Shown piece after piece: positions 39,489 to 50,574 of a DNA stretch of 64,000 nucleotides. The notes beneath the pieces are model-generated. The model saw nothing but the letters and a program-made list of their open reading frames with translations, searched no databases and was not told the origin of the DNA. The DNA comes from Rebecca billardiae RCC1528. Taxonomy: Eukaryota > Haptophyta. Every line of letters starts with the position of its first letter. Positions within the stretch are counted from its first letter, which is position 1. The position numbers and the translations under genes are program-made. Location of the stretch: positions 2,604,001 through 2,668,000 of the forward strand of contig OZ251230.1 of NCBI GenBank assembly GCA_965240325.2. The letters are read 5' to 3'.

Positions 39489-40258
39489 TGACTAGTGACT
39501 AGTGAGCTCGACCGAGCCGCCCCCCCGTTCGGCTTCACCGCCGTGGCCTTGCCCTTGCCCCGCGCCGGCGCGGGCCGCCGGGCGCCGGGCCGCGGCCGCG
39601 GGTGCCGCCGGGTCGTGCGTGCCGTGCCAACGCTGAACGCAATCATCACTCATCGTCATCAGTCTGAATCGGAACTCGATCATCGTCACCGGGGCTCGAT
39701 CGTCATGATGCCAATCGATCTGACGACCACGTACGTCGTACGTCCGCAGCCTGTGATGCTATATATATCGTAATACATAACGTACGGCATAAAAAAAACG
39801 GTAGGCGGTTCGCCAGGTTGGGTCACGCCGTCACGCAGCCAGTGAGCCGCAGGCCGGCGGGCGGCTCGGGCTCGCCGTCCACGGCCGTCCGCCAGGCTCA
39901 GGCTGGCGGTATATGGCGGCGGGTAGTTTGAGAACTAGTTGTCGCGAGTGTTGCCGTGTATGATACATGAGCCAGCGCGCCGCCGTGCAGCGCAGGTGGC
40001 AAGTCGGCAAGAAGAAGCACGACGGGCGGTACGCTGCTCGTCATCGAGAACGGCCGCGCCTGCGCGCGGCCGAGCGGGAAGAAGGCGTCGGCGGCAAGCT
40101 CCGCCCGCCGGCGCCCGTTCAACATTGCCGAGCGCGCCGCGCGGCCGCCCGGCCCTCCATAGCGCTCACTCACGATGAGCTCGCGCCGGCGGCGCCCGGC
40201 GCGCGGTCGAGTGAGACGTGGGTGTGTGCGTGCGTGTGTCTGCTGCGCCGCCCGCCGC
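39489..40258. other. spacer between convergent PDI and PHGDH genes
   Basis: The 3'-3' spacer begins with GTGACTAGTGACTAGTGAG just after the PDI stop and contains TATATATATCG near 39763 and a run of eight A at about 39792. No gene is seen. Confidence 0.4.
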
Positions 40259-42063
40259 CTAGTCGTCCAGGTGGACGAGGTGCACCTCGGACACGTCCGC
40301 CAGCTGCTTCACCTTCTTGAGGAGGTCGGGCGAGAGCTTCTTGTCGAGCTGCATGATCGAGGTGACGTGGCCGTCCTTGTTGCCGTCGGAGACGGCGGCC
40401 GTGCCGATGTTCACCTTGTGCTCGGCGAGCGCGGAGGCGACGCGGCCGAGCACGCCTGCGGGGAGGGATGGGCCAAGGGCGGGCGAGCGGGCGGGCGGGC
40501 GGTGAGGTGAGGTGAGGTGAGGTGATCGGGCGCGGCCGCGTAGGCGTTCGGGCGGGCGGCCCCGCGGCGCGGCGCGCGCCCCGCCGGCGTGCCCGACGGC
40601 GGCCCCGACCGGCCCCCGCGCGCACGCGCGCGCGCAGCGCAGCGCAACGCACCCGGCTTGTCGATGTTCTTGTACACGAGCAGGTAGCCGTCTGGGACAA
40701 ACTCGACGTACGAGGAATCATACTTGACGATGCGCGAGTTGTTGGGACCGAACACGGTGCCGGCGACGATGTGCTTGCCCGAGGAGGTGTCGACGGTGAT
40801 GGTGACGAGCGAGTGGTACACGTCCTCCGCCACCTTCTCGTGCGTCACCGAGATCTCGCGCTCGCGCGCGACGATCGGCGCGTTGATCAGGTTGAGCCTC
40901 TCGTTGGTGAGCGCGCGGAAGATGCCGGTGAGCGCGGCGGCCGAGCAGAGCGAGCCGGCCGTGGAGACGGGGCCGTCGCCCGCGACGGCGACGTGGACAG
41001 AGCGGACCTGCCCGGTGAGCACCTGCGCGCAGAGCTGGCCCATCCGCGCGGTGAGCTTCGTCCACGGCTTCAGCTCGGGCTGCTGCGAGAGCGTGAGGTC
41101 CGGCGCGTTCACCACGCCCGAGACCGTCTTGTCCTGAAACGCGTTCACCATCTGCGCGGCAATCTCCTGCGCGACCTTGCCCTGCGCCTCCTCGGTGGAG
41201 GCGCCGAGGTGCGGCGTCGCGACGACGCGCGGGTGGAGGATGAGCGGCCACTCGTGCTTCGCGGGCGGCTCCGACTCGAACACGTCGAGCGCCGCGCCGG
41301 CGACGTGGCCGGACTCGAGGGCCGCGAGCAGCGCCGCCTCGTCGATGATGCCACCGCGCGCACAGTTCACGATGCGCACGCCCGGCTTCATCGTGGCGAT
41401 GGACTCCTCGTTGATCATGTTGCGCGTCTCGTCGAGCAGCGGGACGTGCACCGTCAAAAAGTCCGCGTGCTTCATCGCCTCCTCCGCCGACACCGGCTCG
41501 ATGCCGAGCTTGCGCGCCGCGTCGGCCGGGAACATCGGGTCATAACCGAGTACCTTCATGCCGAACGCCTGGCAGCGCGTGACGACCTCGCGGCCGACGC
41601 GGCCGAGGCCGAGGACGCCGAGCGTCTTGTTGTGCAGCTCCACGCCCATGAACTTCTTCCGGTCCCACTTCTCCGCCTTCATCGACGCGTCGCCCTGCGC
41701 CACGTTGCGCGCGAGCGCGCAGATCATCGCGAGCGTGTGCTCCGCCGCCGAGATCGTGTTGCCGCCGGGCGTGTTCATGACCATCACGCCCTTGCGCGTG
41801 GCGGCGTCGCAGTCGATGTTGTCCACGCCCGTGCCCGCCCGGCCGATCACCTTCATCTTGAGCGCCTTCTCGATCACCGGCGCGGTCACCTGCGTGCCCG
41901 AGCGCACGATCAGCCCGTCGTAGTCGCCGATCACCTTGGCGAGCTGCTCCTCGCTGAGCTTCGCCTTCTTGTCGACGTGGATGCCGGCGTTCTCGAGGAT
42001 GTCCACCGCCACCTGCTCGATCGGGTCCGAGATCAGCACGCGCTTCTTGCCGTTCTTCACCAT
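40259..42063 (-). CDS. PHGDH: D-3-phosphoglycerate dehydrogenase (2 exons)
   Basis: Minus-strand exons are 42063-40653 and 40455-40259, giving 535 residues; the intron 40652-40456 runs GTGCGT...GCAG. The enzyme oxidises 3-phosphoglycerate to 3-phosphohydroxypyruvate, the first step of the phosphorylated serine pathway. Visible are the N-terminal substrate domain (VLISDPIEQVAVDILENAGI), the NAD Rossmann loop LGVLGLGRVGREV, the RAGTGVDNID segment, the ARGGIIDE loop and ATPHLGAST with the catalytic histidine. Then comes the intervening ASB-type domain and a C-terminal ACT domain that is split by the intron (YKNIDKPG joined to VLGRVASALAEHKVNIG). Length and domain order match long-type PHGDH. No transit peptide is seen at the chosen start, so a cytosolic location is likely. 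Confidence 0.95.
40456..40652 (-). repeat. PHGDH intron with GGTGA minisatellite
   Basis: The 197-base intron has on the + strand five tandem GGTGA units (about 40501-40525). On the transcribed strand this reads TCACC repeats close to the acceptor, which may act as the pyrimidine tract. Confidence 0.75.
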
Positions 42064-42424
42064 GGCCGCCGGGTGTGCGGTGGGCGTTGCTGGGAGGTGC
42101 TGGGTGACGCGGGGTGACGCGTGGCGGTCCAGTTCGGCGCGGCCGGCGTTTGCGGCGACGCGCTCGGATCGGCACGACGACGGCGGAAAGTACGGAATTT
42201 TGTATTTATGCTCGTTGACGGAGCATCTGATTGGCCCAGGAGCCACTTGCCCTTACCACAAGTAGCACGCGGGCTGTTCTGATTGGCCACGGTGCCTCAG
42301 CGTGCGCCGATCTCGAGATATCAAAGCAGTTCTCCTCCCGTACTTCTACTTTGGCGCGCGACGATCCAGGACCGACCAGCGCGCCGCCGCGGCCACGCGA
42401 CTGGAACGACCACCGTCGGCACAA
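42064..42424. promoter_or_regulatory. bidirectional promoter of PHGDH and PSAT genes
   Basis: The 361-bp spacer separates divergent serine-pathway genes. CTGATTGGCC occurs twice, at about 42228 and 42279, each an inverted CCAAT box (ATTGG) in the same context. An A/T-rich stretch TTTTGTATTTATG lies at about 42198-42210 on the PHGDH side. The duplicated CCAAT phrase midway between the two starts suggests shared control; this is inferred from layout. Confidence 0.6.
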
Positions 42425-43671
42425 ATGGCGAAGCGCTCGCTCGACGAGAAGCCGGCGAAGAAGCCCGCGACGCCGAACTTCGGCTCGGGGCCCTGCCCCA
42501 AGCGGCCGGGCTGGACCCTCGACGCGCTCAGCGACGCGGCCACCGGCCGCTCCCACCGCTCCACGCTCGGCAAGGGCAAGCTCAAGCAGGCGATCGATGA
42601 GACCAAGGCGTTCCTCGGCCTGCCCGACGACTACCTGGTGGGGATCGTGCCCGCCTCTGACACGGGCGCGGTGGAGATGGTGATGTGGAGTATGCTCGGC
42701 GAGCGCCCCGTCGACATCTGCCACTGGGAGACCTTCGGCAAGGTGCGCGCACGCGACGCGCGACACGCGCGCGCGCGCGCGCGCCTCGGCTCACGCGCGC
42801 GCGCGGGCGCGTCACTCCCGGGGCGTGGCAGGAGTGGTTCACGGACGCGACGAAGCAGCTGAAGCACCTCAAGGTGCACAACGTCGCCTCCGACGTGTAC
42901 GGCGTGCTCCCCGACCTGAGCAAGACCGACCCGTCGCACGACATCGTCTTCACGTACAACGGCACCACCTCGGGCGTGCGCGTGCCCAACCTCGACTGGA
43001 TCTCGGACGAGCGCGAGGGGCTGACGATCTGCGACGCGACGAGCGCGATCTTCGCGATGGACATGCTGCCGTGGACCAAGATGGACGTGATCACCTACTC
43101 GTGGCAGAAGGTGCTCGGCGGCGAGGGCGCGCACGGCATGCTCATCCTCGGCCCGCGCGCCGTGCAGCGGCTCGAGTCGTACACGCCGCCCGTGCCGCTG
43201 CCCAAGATCTTCCGGCTGACGAAGGAGGGGAAGCTCACGCGCGACCTGTTCGACGGCGCGACGATCAACACGCCCTCCATGCTCTGCGTCGAGGACTACC
43301 TCGACGCGCTCAAGTGGGGCCGCGCGCGCGGAGGGCTGGGCGCGCTCGTGCAGAAGTCGATGCAGAACTTTCAGGTGATCGAGGGCTTCGTCAAAACGCG
43401 CGAGTGGGTGGACTTCCTGTGCGCGGAGCCGGCGCACCGCTCGAACACGTCGGTGTGCCTCACGCTCGCGCTCGACGCGGGCCAGGTCAAGGAGCTGCAG
43501 AAGCTCCTCGAGAAGGAGCACGTCGCATACGACATCGGCGCGTACCGGACGGCACCCGCCGGGCTGCGCATCTGGTGCGGCTCGACGGTCGAGGCGTCCG
43601 ACCTCGAGAGCCTGTGCGAGTGGCTCGAGTGGGCGTACCACAGCGTGAAGGGCGCGAAGGGGGGCAAGTGA
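42425..43671 (+). CDS. phosphoserine aminotransferase (2 exons)
   Basis: Exons are 42425-42742 and 42832-43671, giving 385 residues; the intron 42743-42831 (89 bases) runs GTGCGC...GCAG. The enzyme transfers an amino group from glutamate to 3-phosphohydroxypyruvate to make O-phosphoserine, using PLP. The opening [14 protein letters not shown], then [49 protein letters not shown] with the PLP-binding Asp, and [15 protein letters not shown] with the PLP lysine are all as expected. This set of motifs is closest to the alphaproteobacterial/protist SerC type rather than the animal type, which hints at a bacterial or organellar origin of the gene (inference from motif style). There is no clear targeting peptide, so the pathway may be cytosolic. 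Confidence 0.95.
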
Positions 43672-44914
43672 GCGAGGGCCGCGGCCGAGGCCGACGCGCA
43701 GCCTGGCCACGCCGGCCGCGCCGTGCCGCCGCTCAAGCTCGGCGCCCGATCGGTGCGCGGTGCGGGCTCGCGCGCGCCCGGGCGGACGCCGGCGTGTATG
43801 TACAAGTGCTCACTACCTACTTACCCTGACATGCAGCAGCAGATCGCAATCTCCATTCACGGCGTGCGGGCCCACCGATGGCACGATCGGAGGCTGCGAT
43901 CGACGTCTTCTCGGAGCGGACTTACCGTGCCTGATGGTCGCGTGTCCGTCGGTTCGGCATATCAGTGAGACCACCGTCATCCCGGATGAGCTGGCATCCG
44001 CCGATCACGGGCCCGTGTCGCCCGCGGTCTGTCGCCGCGGGCGGTCTTATTATTATGGCAGCTAGCGCAGCGTTATTCGACTCCGAGCGCCGGCAGCAGT
44101 CACGGCACGAGTGGCCGTCGTCGACTGACCGCTGTCGCAGCCAGTGATGGCTGATGCTTATAGTCAGTTCAGTGCTTGACACGGCCGACGGATTGACGGA
44201 CTGTCTCCGCACTCTCCGCCGCCGCACTTCGGGGCGTAGCGGCTGGCGCCTCGCGGGGCTGATGACGATCGTGACGGGCGGCCCCGCCCGGCCGCCCGCC
44301 GGGCCGCGGCTGCCCCGCGGTGGGCCCCGTCGGGCCGCCGTGCCCCGGCGTGGCGCCTGCCCGCGCCGCCGGGGGCCGGGCGTTAAATATTTAGCGCGCG
44401 GCGGCGGCCCCTATCTATGGTCCGCCGCTCGGCTATGCCTATATGATGATCGACGATGAGTTATTCATTCGGAGTGAATCGGCGCAGTCGTCGAGTCGCA
44501 TCATAATATTCATACAGCTGAGCGGCTACTTGTCAGATCAGATGACATCTTCAGTGATACCGGCGGCGGGATTACGGTCTATATATACAGTAGACCCAGG
44601 CTGCACCCCGGGGACACAGGCTCACTACTACCGCTCGGTCAGGGCCGTCCGCGAAGCGCCGCTCCGGGTCAGGCGGCCGTCTGCGCGAAGCAGCAGCTGT
44701 GGCATCGCAGCCTGCCGTCGTGACACCTCATCACACTCCGGATGCTCAGCTCGCCAGCCAGGCGGGCGGCTGGCCGGCCTAGTCGGAGGCGAATGACGAC
44801 GTCGACCACTCGACGTCCAAATCGAAGCTGAGTGCCCGTCGCGTGCAGGAACTGAGGCCGACTGAACAGTTTGCGTCCGCGGTCGACGCGTGAGGCTCGC
44901 GCGCGTGGCGCGCG
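43672..44914. other. gene-poor spacer
   Basis: The 3' flank of the aminotransferase is followed by about 1.2 kb without a recognisable gene. It contains AGATCGCAATCTCC at about 43841 (a weak relative of the palindrome family), GCGTTAAATATTTAGCGCG near 44380 (a perfect hairpin CGCTAAATATTTAACG on the reverse strand), and TATATATACAG near 44581. Confidence 0.4.
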
Positions 44915-45370
44915 TCACGCGCACTGCTGCAGGCGCTCGCAGAGCATCTGGTGCCAGTAGTGCCCCACCTCGATGTCGCTCGGCTCGGCGCCGCCCTGCG
45001 CCGCCCAGCGCGCGCATCGCTCGCGCGCCACTTGCTCATTGAGCAGCTGCAGCGACGGCAGGTGGCGCTTCAGCCGCATCTGCTCGGCGCAGACGACACA
45101 CCGACGGCCGGCCGCGGAGCGGCAGCGGCAGCACCGGCGCGAGCTCGAGCCCGAGCAGTGGTGGCCGCACAGGCAGATGCTCGCCTGCTCGAGCAGGCTG
45201 ACGCGGAAGCGCCGCCGGCAGTCGTCCAGCCACGAGTGCGCGTACGCGCGGAAGCGCGTGCACGTGCTGCTGAAGGCGACGACGGTGGCGGGCTCGTCCA
45301 TGTGGTCGAGCACCAGCCGCCACGCGTCGTCGTCGAGCTGCGACGAGTGCGGCTCGGCGCAGTGCACCAT
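44915..45370 (-). CDS. F-box-like protein with a Cys-rich segment
   Basis: The protein has 151 residues from the minus-strand ATG at 45370; the frame is open to 45511, but that part lies in a mobile element. Residues 12-55 read DDDAWRLVLDHMDEPATVVA followed by FSSTCTRFRAYAHSWLDDC, matching the two-helix pattern of an F-box (LxxxLxxLD..DL..l..vCrrWr). F-box proteins recruit substrates to SCF ubiquitin ligases through SKP1. Residues 67-95 contain a dense set of cysteines and a histidine (CLCGHHC, CCRCR, CVVC), which could bind zinc. The C-terminal helix region (LQLLNEQVARERCARWAAQ) is followed by HYWHQMLCERLQQC. The short length leaves no substrate-binding repeat. The F-box call is from pattern only. 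Confidence 0.55.
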   Translation of the reverse strand: MVHCAEPHSSQLDDDAWRLVLDHMDEPATVVAFSSTCTRFRAYAHSWLDDCRRRFRVSLLEQASICLCGHHCSGSSSRRCCRCRSAAGRRCVVCAEQMRLKRHLPSLQLLNEQVARERCARWAAQGGAEPSDIEVGHYWHQMLCERLQQCA

Positions 45371-45838
45371 CCTGCCCGCGAAGCGGCACGCTTGCACCTG
45401 CCCGGGCGGCGCCGGAGCGGGCTGGGACCGCCCGCTGCAGCCGAGCGGGCGCCTCGGCTCTGTGGTGACTGACGAAGCGGTGGTCGGTGCAAGGGGCTTA
45501 CAAAATACCACTGGGGGCGAAAGCGCCAGTGAGGAGCCCCGTCGGATGCGATGTACATGAGACGGACAGCGTCCGGACTCCGGTCAGCGGAAAACACTGT
45601 GCGAGAAGTTTGAATTCGGCCAAAGCACAGTGTTTTCCGCTGACCGGAGTCCGGACGCTGTCCGTCTCATGTACATCGCATCCGACGACTGTGTTTCGCC
45701 CCCAGTGGTATTTTGTAAGCCCCTTGGTCGGTGGACGGCCTGCGCAGGCGGGGCGGTCCGGTGGGTGCAGGCGTTCCCGGACTGCGCCGGAGCGCCCGGC
45801 CAAAACTGGAGGCCCACCGCGTGCCCGTGCGCGGCGCG
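45371..45838. promoter_or_regulatory. divergent spacer of F-box-like and helicase genes, invaded by a MITE
   Basis: This is the 468-bp region between two divergent start codons. More than half is the MITE 45490-45726. The original promoter would then have been about 230 bp. No TATA or CCAAT box was recognised outside the MITE. Confidence 0.5.
45490..45726. mobile_element. 237-bp MITE (palindromic, 7-bp target duplication)
   Basis: The element is an almost complete inverted repeat. CAAGGGGCTTACAAAATACC at 45490 is mirrored by GGTATTTTGTAAGCCCCTTG ending at 45726, and the inner part (GTCGGATGCGATGTACATGA... to CAGTGTTTTCCGC) is mirrored around a loop near 45602-45625. It is flanked by GTCGGTG on both sides (45483-45489 and 45727-45733); an 8-bp duplication GGTCGGTG is possible if one terminal base is assigned to the target. 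The end sequence and duplication size suit a hAT-type MITE. The arms differ by a short indel (CGAAAGCGCCAGTGAGGAGC in the left arm). Confidence 0.85.
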
Positions 45839-46547
45839 ATGCCGCCGTACGACAGCGGGCTGGACGAGCTGTACAAGCAGGTGCTCACGTGGGACGTGTT
45901 CGACATCGTGCAGGGCGCGCAGCTCTACGCGCTCAAGAAGGTCACGCCCACCTACGCCTCCGTCGACGCGTACCTCGACGCGTTTGAACCTCTGCTGCTC
46001 GAGGAGTGCCGCGCGCAGGTCGAGCGCTCGCGGCAGGACGAGGGGCTCGAGTCGCACGAGCTGCACCTGAGCTCGGTGGAGAAGCGGGGCGCGTTCCTCC
46101 ACGCCCAGTTTGCCCCGCCGAGCGAGACCGCCGCGCGCGCCGGGGGCCGCGCGGGCGAGGGCGCGGGCGTGACGACACTTCGACCGCCGACCACGCTGAT
46201 CGGTACGCCCGCGCCGCCGCGGCCGGCGGGCGCGGCGGGCGGCGGCGAGGGCGCGGGCGCGGCGGCGCCGCCGCCCGTGCCGCCTTTCGCCTCCTCCGTC
46301 ATCATCACGCAGAGCGCCGACCTCGACGAGGAGGAGGAGGCGCGCGAGCAGGCGGCGGCGCGCTCGGCGGCGGCGGCGCGCGGCGAGGAGCTACCACCGG
46401 AGCCGCCGGCGGGCGGCGGCGCGCTGGGCGCCGCGGCTGTGATCCCGGCGCCCATGAGCGTGCACGCCGATGCGGGAGCCACGCCCAACGGCGCTGGCGC
46501 CGCGAGCGCGAGCGCGAGCGGCGTGGCGGGCGGCGGCCGGGGCGGCG

Positions 46548-46582
<35 letters not shown>

Positions 46583-46976
46583 AGCGGTGGCAGTGGAGGC
46601 GGCGGCAGCGGCGGCGGCAGCGGCGCCGTTCGTCTGTTCTACAACGCCGACCTGGTGCTCATCTCGGCGGAGCCGTTCGAGGCGAGCCGGCCGGTGGAGG
46701 AGGCGCCGACGGCGGGCGCGGCGGAGGCCGCCGACGGGCACGACGCGGAGGAGGAGGAGGAGGATGGCGGTGAGGCGGAGGCGGAGGCGGAGGCGGAGGC
46801 GGAGGCGGAGGCGGAGGGCGGGGGCGGGGGCGGGGGCGGGGGCGGGGGCGGGGGCGGGGCAGGCGATGGCGACGCGCGGCCGGCGGCGATGGATGCGGCG
46901 GATGCGGCGGAGGTAGAGGACGACGATGACGACGACGCGGACGAGGACGAGGGCGAGGGCGAGGGCGAGGGTGGCA

Positions 46977-47020
<44 letters not shown>

Positions 47021-48067
47021 GGCGGCGGCGAGGCCGGCGACGACGACGACGCCGACGCCGACGACGCTGTGGAGCGCTCGGCCGCGCGCGTCGCGGCGGA
47101 CGCGGCGCTCGGCGCGTCGGAGGCGGCGGCGCGGCGCAAGGTGCTCGACGACGCGCGGCGGCGGCAGTCGAGCGTCGCGTTCAAGCGGCAGCGCTTCCAC
47201 GCGCTCGGCCTCGTGCACCGCTCCCCACCGGGTGGGTCGCTGACTGTGCTCCTGTACTTGCCCACCGAGCCGCCGTCGAGCGGCAGCGTGGCCGCGCCGA
47301 AGCGGCTGGCGGAGATGGCGGCGGTGATGGGCTCGCTCGTCGGGGCGACGGCGGGCGGCGCGTGCGTGGACGAGCGCGGCGGCGGCGCGGAGAAGGCGGG
47401 CCGCGCCGGGCCGTCCGAGCCCAACAACCGACGGTGGCACGTGCGCAAGTTGGGCAATTTAATTACGATTAATCGCGAGTGGCAGGCGCTGCAGCACCTC
47501 GCGGACTCGCCGCTCGCGCCGCTGCTGCTCGCGCCGCTGCGCGCGCCGCGCGCGGTGCCGCGGCTCCGCGTGCCGCCCGGCCTCCTCTCGTACATCCGCA
47601 ACCCCGCTCACTTCAACAAGTCGCAGCGGGAGGCGCTCCATGGCGCGCTCAAGCAGCGCGGCGTGACGCTCATCCAAGGCCCGCCCGGCACGGGCAAGAC
47701 GGCGACGATCCTCGGGCTGCTGGCCGTGCTGCTGCACGCGCGGCCGCGCTCGTCCGCGGCGACGGCGGAGGCGCTGCGCGGCGGCAGTGGCGGCGCCGGC
47801 GGGAGCGCCGGTGGCCGGGGCGGCGACGCCGCCGCCGCCGCCGGCGGGCGCGGCGGCGGGCGCGGCGGCGGCGGCGCCGAGCGCGCGGACGGCCGCGGCA
47901 GCGCGGCTCGCTCGGCGCGCGCCGAGCCGCCGCGGCGTGAGGCGGAGGCCGCCGCGGCGGCCGCCGCCGCCGCCGCGGCCGAGGCGCGTGCGCGCGAGCG
48001 GCTGGCCGTGGCGCGCGTGTCCATGCCGTGGCTCGGCGCCCCGCCGCCGCGGCCGTCGGAGCGATGC

Positions 48068-48104
<37 letters not shown>

Positions 48105-50251
48105 GCGCCGAGGGCGCGCCGGCGGCGGCGGCGGCGACGGCGGGCGCGGGCGGCGGCGGCGGCGCCGCCGAGCCGAGCTACTACCCGCGCGCCGAGGGCA
48201 GCGAGCAGCACGTCTGGCTGGGCGGGCCGGCGGACGACGCGTTCGGCGCGAGCGCCGCCAGCGCGGGGCTCGCTGGCGTCGCCGGCCTCGTCAGCTCGGG
48301 CGCGCGCGGCGCGCGCTCGCGCTCGCGCGAGCGCGCGGCGCGCGTGCTCGTTTGCACGCCCTCCAACGCCGCGATTGACGAGATCGTGCGCCGGCTGCTG
48401 AGCGCGGGGATCCGCGACTCGGACGGGCAGCCGTTCACGCCGGACGTGGTGCGCGTCGGGCCCAACTTCTCCGCCGACGTCGCCGCCGTCTCGCTCGAGG
48501 CGCTCGCGCAGCGCCGGGTACGCGAGGCCGAGGCGGCGGGCGGTGAGCGCGGAGCTCCGCTGTCGCTCGCCGAGGCGCGCGTGCGCGTGCTGGACGCGGC
48601 GTCGATCGTCGCGACGACGCTCTCGTGCGCGGGGTACACGATCTTCGCGCAGCTGCGCCGCGGCTTCGACACCGTCCTCGTCGACGAGGCCGCGCAGGTG
48701 CGCGCGCCCACCGCGCCCGCCGCGGGCGGCGGGCGGTGGTGGCGTGCGCCCGCGCCGCGCGGCGCCGCGGGCGCTTCCAGTTGCGCCCTCAGCCGCGCGC
48801 GCGCTCACCCGTGCCGCGCCGCCGCGCACCGCGCCGCCGCGCGCATGTGCGGGCTCAGGCGGTGGAGGTGTCGACGCTCATCCCGCTCTCCGCCGCGTGC
48901 GAGCGCCTGCTCCTCGTCGGCGACCCCCGCCAGCTCCCTGCGACCGTCTTCTCCGCCCACGCCGCTGAGCAGGGCTACGAGCAGTCGCTGTTTTTGCGGC
49001 TGCAGCTTGCGGGCCACCACAGCCACATGCTCAGGACGCAGTACCGGATGCACCCGGCCATCTCGCACTTCCCCGCGCGGGTGCGTGCGCGCGCACGCGC
49101 GCACCGCTGTGCTGCGCGCTCGGTGCACGCACGTGCCCGCCCGCCCAGATCGCGGTCGCGCCGCGCCGCCGCGCGACCGCGCGTGCCACGTGCGCCGACG
49201 CGCGCGACGGCCACGCCCGCCCGCCCGTCGGCCGACCGATCGAATGCGCGCGACGCGACGGCACGGGCAGGCGTTCTACCACCGGCAGATCTCGGACAGC
49301 GCGACGGTGCAGGGCGACCGCCGCGCGTGCGCGCTGCACGCCCGCCGCCTCTTCTCACCATACACATTTGTCGACGTCGCCGACGGCCGCGCCGAGCGCA
49401 CGCAGAGCGCTTCGTGGCGTAACGAGACGGAGGCGCGGCTGTGCCTGCTGCTGTACCGCACGCTGCTCGAGGCGGAGCCGGAGCTGGTGGGCCCGGGCGG
49501 GAGCAACGTGGGCATCGTCACGCCGTACAACGGGCAGGTCCGGCTCATCCGGGAGACGCTGCGCGCCGAGCTCGGGCCGGAGCACACGAGACTGCTGGAC
49601 GTGCACACGGTCGACGGCTTCCAGGGGCGTGAGAAGGAAATTATTTTGCTGTCGTGCGTGCGCACGGGGCACGAGTCGGCGCGCGGCGGGATCGGGTTCC
49701 TCGCGGACCAGCGCCGGCTGAACGTGGCGATCACGCGCGCGCGGCGGATGCTCATCGTGCTCGGCAACGCGCGCGTGCTCGCCACCGACGCCCTCTGGCG
49801 CTCCATGCTCCGCGACGCGCGCGCGCGCGGCGCACTCATCAAGGCGAGCGCGCCGCTCGGCCGGTGGTACGCGCACGCGAGCACGCAGCTGGCGAGCGCG
49901 CGGCCCGCGGGGGGCGGCGCGCAGCGGACGCGGCGCGGCCGGAGGCCGTGGGCGCGCGAGGCGCGCAAGCCGCCGCGCGGCGGCGCGGCCGGCGGCGCGG
50001 CCGGCGCGGACGCGCGCGCGCAGCCGCCGTCGGCGCGCAAGCGCGCGCGCTCGGCGCCGGGCGCGGGCGCGCAGCCGCCGCGGCCAGAGGCCGGCGGCGC
50101 GGAGACCAAGGCGGCGCCCGCGCGCGCGCGCGCGCGGCGCGGTGCAGGCGCCGAGGCCGCGGGCGCCGCCGCGGAGCCCGCCTCGCCGCCAGCGCGCGGC
50201 GGCGCCGCCAAGCGCACGCGCACGACGCGCGGCGGCGGCGGCCGGCCCTGA
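45839..50251 (+). CDS. Sen1/senataxin-like superfamily 1B helicase (3 exons)
   Basis: Exons are 45839-48697, 48859-49080 and 49271-50251, giving 1353 residues; both introns run GTGCG...CAG. Sen1-type helicases unwind RNA:DNA hybrids and help terminate transcription. Helicase motifs appear in order: Q-like FNKSQREAL, Walker A QGPPGTGKT (about 614-622), motif Ia VLVCTPSNAAIDEIVRRLL, motif II VDEAAQ at the first splice, continuing AVEVSTLIPL, motif III LLVGDPRQLPATV, motif IV RTQYRMHPAISHFPAR at the second splice, continuing AFYHRQ, motif V TVDGFQGREKEIILLSCVR and motif VI DQRRLNVAITRAR. Residues 80-450 and a 220-residue insert after Walker A are low-complexity (Gly, Ala, acidic tracts). The C-terminal 130 residues are Arg/Ala-rich and basic. 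The ATG at 45839 precedes a helical N-terminal stretch (YDSGLDELYKQVLTWDVFDI). Confidence 0.92.
46774..47020 (+). repeat. microsatellite tracts in the helicase gene: (GAGGCG)n, (GGGGGC)n, (GAC)n
   Basis: A (GAGGCG)n run (46774-46815, Glu-Ala repeats) passes directly into GGGGGC repeats (46816-46859, seven G-runs of 3-5, encoding poly-Gly). After an acidic linker comes a (GAC)n run (about 46978-47018, poly-Asp). The G-run block could form a G-quadruplex on the coding strand and in the mRNA. Confidence 0.9.
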
Positions 50252-50574
50252 GTGCGCCGCCCGGGCGCACGGCGCGCGGCGCGCTCGGCCGCCATCGACT
50301 CGCGGCAAGGAAGGCTGTCGCTGCTTGCTGCGCCCGCCCGTCGGCCGCGGTCGCAAGCATGCGTTTATACACTACACACTAGCTAGTGAAGCTGCCATCG
50401 TGATTCTTGGCCTCGACGCTGCGAGACCAGCTCTTCCGCAAGACGCAAGCAACAAGTCGGCGTGGCGCCCGAGCCGCCATCGCTGCTGGGCCGCGACCAG
50501 CGCTTCGTCTGATCGAGGCGTGCCGCCGCGCACGTCTGCGCGGGCGCGAGGCGGGGTCCGCGTGCCTGGGCGCG

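Noticed and set aside
42743-42831. Reading PSAT on through the GTGCGC stretch
   Set aside because: The frame runs into Arg/Ala text and ends early. An 89-base intron joins FGK to [10 protein letters not shown] in the correct frame.
48698-49270. Reading the Sen1-like gene as one uninterrupted 1506-codon frame
   Set aside because: Between 48698 and 49270 the unbroken frame loses all helicase motifs, while motifs III and IV appear in another frame bounded by GTGCG and CAG. Two introns restore the full motif order.
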